Shown here in pieces: positions 1-5,862 of a stretch of DNA of 6,511 bases. Within the stretch, counting starts at the first letter, position 1. Every line of letters starts with the position of its first letter. Origin of the DNA: Ruminococcaceae bacterium UBA794 (GTDB lineage: Bacteria > Bacillota > Clostridia > Oscillospirales > Ruminococcaceae). The notes under the pieces were generated by a model, which searched no databases, had not been told where the DNA came from, and saw only the letters and a list, made by a program, of their open reading frames with translations. The stretch is from positions 22,567 to 29,077 of the forward strand of contig DBIU01000009.1 of NCBI GenBank assembly GCA_002304735.1, written 5' to 3'. The translations under genes were made by a program, and so were the position numbers.

Positions 1-1
1 A

Positions 2-649
2 AAAGCGGTGTTTTTTGATATGGACGGACTTCTCCTTGACACGGAAAAGCTGCTTGTGCGGTTTTGGCGGCAGGCTTGCAGCGAGGCGGGGTTCGATATG
101 ACGCAGGAAATCGCGCTTAATATCCGTTCGATGCACAGGAATTTTGCCATACCTTATCTTAAAAGCGTTTTGGGCGAGGACTTTGATTACGCGAAAACGC
201 GCGCAAGGCGAATGGAGCTTATGGGCGAATATCTCGCGAAAAACGGTCTTGAGCTGAAAAAAGGCGCGAAAGAGCTTCTCGCATATCTAAATGAGAAGAA
301 AATACCCGCCGCCGTCGTTACCGCGACGGACAGCGAGCGCGCCGAAAAATATCTGAAAGAAACGGGAATTTTCGGGTATTTTGACAGGATAATCAGCGCC
401 GCTATGGTAAAAGAGGGCAAGCCAAAGCCCGATGTTTATCTTTATGCGGCGGAAGCGCTTGGTTTCGACCCGAAAGACTGCGCGGCGCTTGAGGATTCGC
501 CGAACGGTGTGAAATCGGCGGCTTCGGCGGGGTGCAGGACGATTATGGTGCCGGATTTGACCGAACCGGACGAGGAACTCTTACATATTATAACGGCGAA
601 GGCAAATTCGCTTTTTGATGTTATTGAAATTATCGACAAGAAAATATAA
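2..649 (+). CDS. HAD-superfamily hydrolase, subfamily IA (beta-phosphoglucomutase/phosphatase-like), 5'-truncated by window edge
   Basis: This is a cytosolic phosphotransferase of the haloacid dehalogenase superfamily, probably acting on a small phosphorylated metabolite such as a sugar phosphate; the substrate cannot be read. Motif I is FFDMDGLLLDTE, with the nucleophile Asp at 17-19 and the acid/base Asp at 23-25. Motif II is VVTATDS with Thr at 320-322. The motif III Lys is in EGKPKPD at 419-421, and motif IV is LEDSPNG with Glu-Asp at 491-496. All four catalytic motifs are intact. The helical region between motifs I and II fits a C1 cap, and the motif IV form fits the beta-phosphoglucomutase/GS1-like group. 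A GTG at 8 could look like a start, but the frame stays open upstream and reads K-A-V-FFDMDG, the usual first strand, so that GTG is probably an internal Val codon and the real start lies just before the window. About 215 residues are visible, near full family length. The next gene follows after 27 bases. Confidence 0.9.
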   Translation, partial: KAVFFDMDGLLLDTEKLLVRFWRQACSEAGFDMTQEIALNIRSMHRNFAIPYLKSVLGEDFDYAKTRARRMELMGEYLAKNGLELKKGAKELLAYLNEKKIPAAVVTATDSERAEKYLKETGIFGYFDRIISAAMVKEGKPKPDVYLYAAEALGFDPKDCAALEDSPNGVKSAASAGCRTIMVPDLTEPDEELLHIITAKANSLFDVIEIIDKKI

Positions 650-676
650 ATTTGCTTTTGAAAGGCAGGTGTTTTT

Positions 677-2113
677 ATGGACGGAATTGAGAATAATAAC
701 AGCGCGGCGGGTTTTGCGGGCGAAAAGTATGCCGTTACTCCTCTTGACTGCCGTGTTGACGTTTCGGTTGACGCGGGCGGAAAAAACGTCAATCTCACGC
801 TTCTTTCTCCGATGAACGGAGGGCGCGACGCTACCGTTCAGATGGTTCACGACGAGCTGAATAAACAGGGCATTGTTTACGGAATTGACGAAAAGGCGAT
901 AAAGAAAATGGTCGAGGAGCGCTATTACGATACTCCCGTAAACGTTGCAAATTATACCGCGCCGAAAAGAGGCGCGAACGGCTTTATAAGCTATCGTTTC
1001 GACAAGGAGCATAAGCTTAAGCCTCAGCAGGACGAATTTGGCGTTGCGGATTTTCGCGAGCTTAATTCTATCGTTCCCATAAGGAAAAACGAGGTTATCG
1101 CGGATATTATTCTGCCGGGCGAAGGTACGCCGGGAATGAGCGTTTTCGGCGATGAGCTTCCCGCGGAGCCGGGAATAGCGGCGAAGGTTTCCGTCGGCAA
1201 GAATACTCTTGTTACAACGGACGGGAAGAATATCGTTGCAGCCTGCGACGGACACATTGTTTTCGGAAACGGCTGCTTTAACGTTGAGGAAGTCGTTACA
1301 ATACGAACCGACCTTGACATTTCCGTCGGAAATATCAGCTTTTTCGGCGATGTTCACATAAAGGGCAACGTTATGGAGGGCTTTTCGGTTAACGCGGGAA
1401 AGTCGCTCAAGATTGACGGAAGCGTTTTCGGCGGCGAAATCAGCGCGGGCGGAAAATTGACGGTTGTCGGCGGGTGCATCAATTCAAAGGTGAAATGCGG
1501 CGGCGACGCGGATATAGGATTTTGCGAAAACTCGAATATCTTCGTAAAAGGCGATATTACATCGAAGCAATTCGCGTTCTGCACTGTTTTTTGCTATGGA
1601 AAGCTGACGACAAAGGGCGCGCGCGGAGTAATCGCAGGCGGCAAAATCACCGCGATGCACGACGTTAACGCGGGCGTTATCGGCTCGGAAAAGTATACGC
1701 CGACCGAGGTGAATATAGGCGACGGCTCCGTTCTTTTCGCGAGAAAGCGCGAGGCTGAAGCGGAGCTTGCGGAAGCCGTGAGAATATTCGACCTTTCGAT
1801 AAAAAATCTTGCTTTTCTTAAGAACAGAAAGGATATGCAGGGCGGCGCTCTGAACGATGAACAGCAGCGCCAGCAGCGCATTGAAATGCAGAATAAGCTG
1901 TTTTACGGTATGAAGAAGTCGGAGCTTCAGGAAACAATCGCGAAGCTTGACGCGGATATCAATAACAGAGATAATCTGAGCGCTGTCTGCAACGGGATAA
2001 TTTACCCCGGAGTGAGATTTTGCATAAACTTCCTTACGCTCGACGTTGTGGAAATGGCAAGGCACGCCCGCGTCACGATTGTAAACAACACGCTTACCAT
2101 TCTGCCGATGTAA
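677..2113 (+). CDS. FapA (DUF342) family protein with beta-helical core and coiled coil
   Basis: A 478-residue protein of the FapA/DUF342 family. The family was named from a Vibrio protein linked to polar flagellum assembly; its role in Bacillota is not established. Residues about 20-120 form a mixed N-terminal domain. About 120-200 carry the family's recognisable stretch: ADFRELNSIVPIRKNE, then LPGEGTPGMSVFGDELP, then a segment ending AACDGHIVF. From about 205 to 350 there are short Gly-rich strands (GNISFFGDVHIKGNV, GKSLKIDGSVFGGEISAGG, GVIAGGKITA, GVIGSEKYTPTEVNIGDG), as expected for a right-handed beta-helix. Residues about 355-435 are rich in Glu, Lys, Leu and Gln and probably form a coiled-coil hairpin, followed by a short C-terminal beta domain. 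No signal peptide or membrane segment is seen, so it is probably cytosolic. The ATG is supported by AAAGGCAGG at 661-669, seven bases upstream. No flagellar gene is visible nearby. A bactofilin-like scaffold role is possible but only by analogy of fold. Confidence 0.88.
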   Translation: MDGIENNNSAAGFAGEKYAVTPLDCRVDVSVDAGGKNVNLTLLSPMNGGRDATVQMVHDELNKQGIVYGIDEKAIKKMVEERYYDTPVNVANYTAPKRGANGFISYRFDKEHKLKPQQDEFGVADFRELNSIVPIRKNEVIADIILPGEGTPGMSVFGDELPAEPGIAAKVSVGKNTLVTTDGKNIVAACDGHIVFGNGCFNVEEVVTIRTDLDISVGNISFFGDVHIKGNVMEGFSVNAGKSLKIDGSVFGGEISAGGKLTVVGGCINSKVKCGGDADIGFCENSNIFVKGDITSKQFAFCTVFCYGKLTTKGARGVIAGGKITAMHDVNAGVIGSEKYTPTEVNIGDGSVLFARKREAEAELAEAVRIFDLSIKNLAFLKNRKDMQGGALNDEQQRQQRIEMQNKLFYGMKKSELQETIAKLDADINNRDNLSAVCNGIIYPGVRFCINFLTLDVVEMARHARVTIVNNTLTILPM

Positions 2114-2117
2114 TCCG

Positions 2118-2153
2118 AAGCCGCGGGAGCTTTTCCGCGATGTTTCGGGGCTT
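2118..2153 (+). other. Potential RNA hairpin in the FapA/NlpC-like gap
   Basis: In the 67-base gap, CGCGGG (2122-2127) can pair with tCCGCG (2134-2139) around a six-base loop, with the last pair G-T. Alternatively, an outer AAGCC (2118-2122) can pair with GGCTT (2149-2153) around a shortened inner stem. No T-run follows, so it does not look like an intrinsic terminator. It could be a processing or pausing element, or chance. Confidence 0.3.
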
Positions 2154-2180
2154 GGGAAAGGTTTTGTACTGGGAGAACAG

Positions 2181-2774
2181 ATGAAGAGTAATATTCTGAT
2201 TATAATTGCCGTTATTCTCGCGGCGGTCGGGGTTATCACGCTTGTGATTATCTTCAGTCAGCCCGCGGACGGCGAAGGTTCGTCCGATTTTCGGTATTCA
2301 TCGGAGTTTTCCGGCTCGTCCGACGACAGCGGCAGCCCCTACGGCGGCTCGGAAAGCACGATAAGCCACCGTCCCGGCGACGGTCAGAGCAGCGAAGCCG
2401 CGAAAAACGTTGTTGCAATGGCTTATTCTTTGATTAACACGCCGTTTGCGGAAAACGGAGCTTCTCCGGACGGCTTCGACAACTCGGGCTTCATCTATTA
2501 TGTGATGAGGAAAAACGGCTTTCTCACCTGCCCGAGAGGCACAATCGCGCAGTCGGAATGGGGCGCGAAACGAAATTATGGGAAGCTCTGCGCGGGCGAC
2601 CTTGTGTTTTTCTCGGACGACGGCGAGAACGGCGTTAGCTTTGGCGGAATTTATGCGGGAGGCGGCGAGATGATAGCCTGCATTACGCATAACGGAGTGT
2701 CAAAGGTCTGGAGTATTGACATTACAACGGACTATTATCGAAGAAATTTTGTGCGCGGAATTGCCATAAGCTGA
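2181..2774 (+). CDS. Membrane-anchored NlpC/P60-fold protein lacking the catalytic triad (predicted pseudoenzyme)
   Basis: A 197-residue protein. Residues 4-26 are a strong hydrophobic segment with no lipobox Cys, so it is a signal anchor or signal peptide placing the rest outside the membrane. Residues about 27-70 are a Ser/Gly/Asp-rich linker. Residues about 74-197 match the NlpC/P60 fold, normally a cell-wall gamma-D-glutamyl peptidase: SPDGFDNSGF at 95-104, AGDLVFFSDDG at 138-148, and GGIYAGGGEMI at 155-165. The family pattern is DCSGF, then HVGIY, then a His about 12 residues later. Here these positions are Asn101 (AAC at 2481-2483), Phe154 and Ala166. The upstream Tyr of the usual TPY.WGG stretch is Phe89 in NTPFAENG. 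Hydrolysis by the normal mechanism is therefore unlikely; binding of peptidoglycan or a partner is possible. Cys117, Cys137 and Cys167 exist but not at the nucleophile position. GGGAG at 2171-2175, five bases before the ATG, supports the start. Fold assignment is fairly sure; role is unknown. Confidence 0.82.
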   Translation: MKSNILIIIAVILAAVGVITLVIIFSQPADGEGSSDFRYSSEFSGSSDDSGSPYGGSESTISHRPGDGQSSEAAKNVVAMAYSLINTPFAENGASPDGFDNSGFIYYVMRKNGFLTCPRGTIAQSEWGAKRNYGKLCAGDLVFFSDDGENGVSFGGIYAGGGEMIACITHNGVSKVWSIDITTDYYRRNFVRGIAIS

Positions 2775-2793
2775 GCTTCCGCGCGGCTTTTTG

Positions 2794-2799
2794 AAAGGA
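2794..2799 (+). promoter_or_regulatory. Ribosome binding site deciding the barrel-protein start
   Basis: AAAGGA lies nine bases before the ATG at 2809. The frame could be extended back to a TTG at 2791, but that codon lies just upstream of and abuts this site and has no site of its own, so ATG 2809 is preferred. Confidence 0.75.
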
Positions 2800-2808
2800 A
2801 CTTGCCGA

Positions 2809-3774
2809 ATGAAAACGGTTATCGCCGACAACAGCCTATGCACAAACGTTATTCCCGAAAGCGCGTCGGGCGAGGATATTTTCAGCTATATCGAAATGCT
2901 TGCGGCGTCCGGAGTGAAGCTGGTTGAGCTGGATTTTCGCGCGGCAATGAAGCTGAAAAAGCTTCCCGAGGGAATTAAATATGTATTCCGCCTTGTCGAC
3001 CCGATGTTTATGCGGCTGACAGAGGTTTTTGATTTTGACTACGTTTTGCTGACGTTTCCCGACCTCAAAAAGAATATTTCGACAAAAATTCCGCTTGTGC
3101 TTGAGCTTCCCGTGATAGAGTCGCTTCCGGGGCGCGCCTTGAGGTTTGCGCAGAACCTCGCGGGCGGGGAAATTTCGCTTCTGCGGCTTTGCGGGAACCT
3201 TGATTTCAAAAGCCCCGCGGAGGCTTCGGAGTATGTTCGCCGCTTGAAAAACGACGTTGCGGTGCCGGTTGATTTCTGTCCGCTGAACGAGCGCAGAAAC
3301 GCTGTTGACAGCGCGATAAAGCTCTCTCTCGCAAATGCCGACGGCGTTACGCTTTCGATGTGTTCGGGCGGGAGGTTTGCGGCTTTTGAGGACTTTGTTT
3401 TTACGCTGATTTCGGTGTACGATTCGCTTCCTTCCGAAATAAACGCGGGCGCGATGTGCAGGGCGTCTGTGTTCGGGAATTACATTTTCGGGAATAAACG
3501 CGGCGACAGGATAATGCAGCTTATGGAAATCCTTGACAGCGATATAAGAATGTTGAAAAACGCCGACACGGGCGGCGACGTTAAAACGAGAATTAGGCTG
3601 AAGGATACGCAGTTTATGCGGCGGGCGTATGTTTCGGCTGTTGAAAAGATGCTGAAAAACGAGGACCTTGCGGAGGATATTTCCGAGGAGCTTGTAAAGG
3701 CTGTCGAGAAAAGCGAGGCAAATGTTTTCAGCGATGATATTATGAATGAAAAGCACAGAGGACTGCTGAATTAA
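2809..3774 (+). CDS. Predicted beta/alpha-barrel protein, distant HMGL-like (isopropylmalate/homocitrate synthase) resemblance
   Basis: I do not recognise this 321-residue protein with certainty. It shows a regular alternation of strands and helices with eight candidate strands: VIADN (4-8), KLVELDF (37-43), KYVFRLV (57-63), DYVLLTF (77-83), PLVLELP (95-101), SLLRLC (123-128), VPVDFCP (152-158) and GVTLSM (179-184). This fits a TIM barrel. A helical C-terminal part (about 225-321) follows. Several spots recall HMGL-like enzymes: ADNSL where that family has DTTLRDGEQ, VDFCPLN where it has the metal-binding HxHND, and ADGVTLSMCSGGRFAAFED where it has the late Gly-rich loop and following helix. 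In each case the catalytic or metal-binding residues are missing, so it would be inactive as such an enzyme or would have a different activity. It has no signal peptide or membrane segment, so it is probably cytosolic. It starts 34 bases after the NlpC-like gene and ends 12 bases before the Cof-type phosphatase start, suggesting cotranscription. The coding call is firm; the barrel is likely, and the HMGL link is tentative. Confidence 0.75.
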   Translation: MKTVIADNSLCTNVIPESASGEDIFSYIEMLAASGVKLVELDFRAAMKLKKLPEGIKYVFRLVDPMFMRLTEVFDFDYVLLTFPDLKKNISTKIPLVLELPVIESLPGRALRFAQNLAGGEISLLRLCGNLDFKSPAEASEYVRRLKNDVAVPVDFCPLNERRNAVDSAIKLSLANADGVTLSMCSGGRFAAFEDFVFTLISVYDSLPSEINAGAMCRASVFGNYIFGNKRGDRIMQLMEILDSDIRMLKNADTGGDVKTRIRLKDTQFMRRAYVSAVEKMLKNEDLAEDISEELVKAVEKSEANVFSDDIMNEKHRGLLN

Positions 3775-3775
3775 C

Positions 3776-3781
3776 GGGTGA
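3776..3781 (+). promoter_or_regulatory. Ribosome binding site deciding the Cof-type phosphatase start
   Basis: GGGTGA sits five bases before ATG 3787. A GTG at 3778 in the same frame would add three residues, but it overlaps this site. ATG 3787 gives MIKLIASDMDGT, the usual N-terminus of the family. Confidence 0.65.
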
Positions 3782-3786
3782 AAATT

Positions 3787-4575
3787 ATGATAAAGCTTAT
3801 TGCTTCGGATATGGACGGAACGCTTCTTGATGATGAGAAAAGGCTTCCGAGGGACTTTTTTCCCGTGCTTGACGAGCTTTACGAGAAGAACATCGTTTTC
3901 GCGATTGCGAGCGGGAGAACTTATTCCGCGGTTGAACATCTTTTTCCCGAAGCGTATCTCGGAAAAATGTCTTATATCTGCGACAACGGCGCCTGTACCG
4001 TGCTAAACGGGAAGATTGCGAACGTTTTTCCGCTTGAACGGGACGTTTACGAAAAGGTGATTTCGGTATGCGCGGAAACGGAGGATTTTACCGTTATCGT
4101 GTGCGCGGAAAGTGGAGTTTATCATCTCGATTTGGACGAAGATTTCACGAAAGACGTAACGAGATTTTACAAATTCCACAATACTGTCGGCGATTTTCTC
4201 GATATTAAGGATACGATTTACAAGCTTGCCGTATGCGACAAGAAAGGCGTTCTCCGCCACGGAAAGCCGCTTCTCGAGGGCGTTTTCGGCGATAAGCTGA
4301 ATATTCAGGCTTCAGGAGAATTTTGGATGGACGTTATGGCGGGCGGAGTGAGCAAGGGCGCGGCTTTGCGGGCGCTTCAGAAAACGCTTGGGGTAACGCG
4401 CGCGGAAACGATGGCGTTCGGAGATTATTTCAACGACGCGGATATGCTTATGTCCGCGGATTACAGCTTTTGTATGGAAAACGGCCACGAGGACGTGAAA
4501 AAGCTATGCCGGTTTGTCGCTCCGGACAACAACAGCGGCGGCGTGACCAAATGTATCAGAAAATTCGCGCTTTAA
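3787..4575 (+). CDS. Cof-type HAD-IIB family phosphatase
   Basis: A 262-residue cytosolic phosphatase of the Cof/HAD-IIB group, whose members dephosphorylate sugar phosphates, flavin precursors or similar small molecules, often with broad specificity. All motifs are present: motif I SDMDGTLLD with Asp8 and Asp10, motif II FAIASGRT with Ser42, the motif III Lys190 in GGVSKGAAL, and motif IV FGDYFNDADML with Asp213 and Asp217. The region between motifs II and III (about 80-180) is the size expected for an alpha/beta C2 cap, and length is typical of the family. It belongs to a different HAD branch from the hydrolase at the window start, so the two are not a recent duplication. It begins 12 bases after the barrel gene, and its TAA overlaps the AAGGAGG that precedes the CorC/CNNM gene, so translation and transcription with its neighbours are probably linked. 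The physiological substrate cannot be told from sequence. Confidence 0.93.
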   Translation: MIKLIASDMDGTLLDDEKRLPRDFFPVLDELYEKNIVFAIASGRTYSAVEHLFPEAYLGKMSYICDNGACTVLNGKIANVFPLERDVYEKVISVCAETEDFTVIVCAESGVYHLDLDEDFTKDVTRFYKFHNTVGDFLDIKDTIYKLAVCDKKGVLRHGKPLLEGVFGDKLNIQASGEFWMDVMAGGVSKGAALRALQKTLGVTRAETMAFGDYFNDADMLMSADYSFCMENGHEDVKKLCRFVAPDNNSGGVTKCIRKFAL

Positions 4576-4580
4576 GGAGG
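4574..4580 (+). promoter_or_regulatory. Perfect Shine-Dalgarno with unusually long spacer
   Basis: AAGGAGG overlaps the phosphatase stop codon and is the best ribosome binding site in the window, yet it lies 16 bases before the only reasonable in-frame start, ATG 4597. The intervening in-frame codons (GGC ATA TTA GTT CTT TTT) contain no ATG, GTG or TTG. Confidence 0.6.
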
Positions 4581-4596
4581 CATATTAGTTCTTTTT

Positions 4597-5862
4597 ATGA
4601 ATGTAACGAACATAATAATTATCGTTTTGATGATAATGTTTTCTGCGTTTTTCTCGGCTTCCGAAACCGCTATTTCAAGCGTAAACAGAATACGTCTGAA
4701 AAGTATGGCGGAGAACGGAAACCGCGGCGCGGCGCGTGCGCTTCGTATTCTCGGAAAGTACGACAAGGCGCTCACGACCATACTTATCGGCAACAATATC
4801 GTAAATATCACCTGCTCGTCAATCGCGACCGTCGTGTGTATCGCGGTTGTCGGGGAGCAGTACGGTTCGCTTGTTTCAACGATTGCAACGACGGTTATCG
4901 TGCTGATTTTCGGCGAGGTAATGCCGAAAAGTATCGCGAAAGACCACGCAGAGCCGATTGCAATAGGCGTTTCTGCGGTGATTTCTTTTCTGATGCTGAT
5001 TTTCACGCCGTTTTCAGCGTTCTTTATTTTGCTGAAAAAGGGCGTCGCAAAGCTGTTTCGCAGCAAGGAGTCCGTAAGCGTGACCGAAGAGGAGCTTATG
5101 GCGATTATCGACGAAATTGAGGACGAGGGAGTTCTCGAGCAGCAGGAAAGCAATCTCGTGCGCTCGGCTTTGCAGTTTGACGAAACCACCGTTGACGAGA
5201 TAATCACGCCGCGCGTGAGCGTTGTCGCGGTTGACGTGAACGACAGCGCAAAGGACATCTGCGATAAGTTTATGAACGAGCAGTATTCGAGAATGCCCGT
5301 TTACGAAAAGACGCTTGACAACATAATAGGAGTAATCAATCAAAAGGATTTTCTCAAGGCGTATCTTGAACAGGGCGAAAAGCTGCTTGCGCGCGACGTT
5401 GTGCAGGAAACGGTGTATTTCCCGCATATGCTTAAAATTTCAGAGGTTCTGCGCACGATGCAGAAGAAAAAGTGCCATATGTGCGTTGTTCTCGACCAGC
5501 ACGGCGGAACGCTCGGAATTGTCACGATGGAGGACCTGCTCGAGGAGCTTGTCGGCGAAATCTGGGACGAGAGCGACGAGGTTAAAAGTCCGATTACAAC
5601 CGTTTCGGAGAACGTTTTCGAGGTTTACGGCGACGTTTCGCTCGGAAATCTCAGAAGATTTTTCTCGGATAGGGAAATTGACGCGGAAATCGAGAGCGAA
5701 GCGCATACCGTTGCGGGGTGGGTTCTGGAGCTGTTCGGTAGTATCCCGAAAAACGGCGATACGGTGCGCTCGGAGCGGTTTGTCGTGACTGTCCTTGAAG
5801 CGGCGGAGCTGCGTGTGAATAAGGTGAGGATTGAGCTTGTTTCCGACGAGGTGAAGGATTGA
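4597..5862 (+). CDS. CorC/HlyC (CNNM, UPF0053) family membrane protein with CBS pair
   Basis: A 421-residue member of the family often labelled hemolysin, now best understood as CorC/CNNM proteins involved in Mg2+ (or Co2+) export. An N-terminal DUF21/CNNM membrane domain spans about 1-150: hydrophobic segments lie near 5-24, 58-85, 92-110 and 121-147, with the hallmark motifs SASETAISS (20-28), GNNIVNI (65-71) and FGEVMPKS (105-112). An acidic linker (VTEEELMAIIDEIEDEGVLEQQE) leads to two cytosolic CBS domains, about 200-256 (starting TPRVSVVAVDV) and 268-325, the second ending in GTLGIVTMEDLLEELVGEIWDE. In studied relatives the CBS pair binds ATP-Mg and controls transport. The C-terminal CorC_HlyC domain (about 337-418) closes the protein. 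Length and domain order are normal and nothing is truncated. It is not expected to be a true hemolysin. Its stop codon overlaps the TTG start of the next gene, so translation of the two is probably coupled. Confidence 0.95.
   Translation: MNVTNIIIIVLMIMFSAFFSASETAISSVNRIRLKSMAENGNRGAARALRILGKYDKALTTILIGNNIVNITCSSIATVVCIAVVGEQYGSLVSTIATTVIVLIFGEVMPKSIAKDHAEPIAIGVSAVISFLMLIFTPFSAFFILLKKGVAKLFRSKESVSVTEEELMAIIDEIEDEGVLEQQESNLVRSALQFDETTVDEIITPRVSVVAVDVNDSAKDICDKFMNEQYSRMPVYEKTLDNIIGVINQKDFLKAYLEQGEKLLARDVVQETVYFPHMLKISEVLRTMQKKKCHMCVVLDQHGGTLGIVTMEDLLEELVGEIWDESDEVKSPITTVSENVFEVYGDVSLGNLRRFFSDREIDAEIESEAHTVAGWVLELFGSIPKNGDTVRSERFVVTVLEAAELRVNKVRIELVSDEVKD
5848..5853 (+). promoter_or_regulatory. 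Ribosome binding site for the TTG start
   Basis: GAGGTG lies inside the end of the CorC/CNNM gene, five bases before TTG 5859. It is the main support for choosing that non-ATG start. Confidence 0.6.

Noticed and set aside
8..10. GTG as the start of the first HAD hydrolase
   Set aside because: The frame is open to the window edge and reads K-A-V-FFDMDG, the normal first strand of the family, so this GTG encodes an internal Val.
581..1357. Minus-strand open frame of 258 codons opposite the FapA gene
   Set aside because: It overlaps two well-supported plus-strand genes and shows no recognisable domain.
2114..2180. Promoter in the longest intergenic gap
   Set aside because: No convincing pair of -35 and -10 boxes with suitable spacing is present.
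2768..2793. Intrinsic terminator after the NlpC-like gene
   Set aside because: A five-T run follows GGC, but the only available stems are about four base pairs (AAGC with GCTT) or have a two-base loop, too weak for a terminator.
17..3829. Shared GATATGGACGGA-type sequence at the starts of the two HAD genes as a DNA repeat
   Set aside because: It encodes the DMDG catalytic motif in both proteins, so similarity is explained by protein function; the genes belong to different HAD branches.
2836..3939. Long minus-strand open frame of 367 codons opposite the barrel gene
   Set aside because: Its product is very rich in Arg, Lys, His and Asn with no domain pattern, it spans the boundary of two plus-strand genes, and the plus-strand frame has a ribosome binding site and regular strand/helix periodicity.
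4323..5120. Plus-strand open frame of 265 codons in another frame
   Set aside because: It runs from inside the Cof-type phosphatase into the CorC/CNNM gene, both of which have complete family motifs, and its product is an Arg/Tyr/Gly-rich shadow without a fold.
4572..5258. Minus-strand open frame of 228 codons with Ser/Ile-rich hydrophobic stretches
   Set aside because: It is the antisense of the membrane domain of the CorC/CNNM gene; the hydrophobicity mirrors the sense strand.
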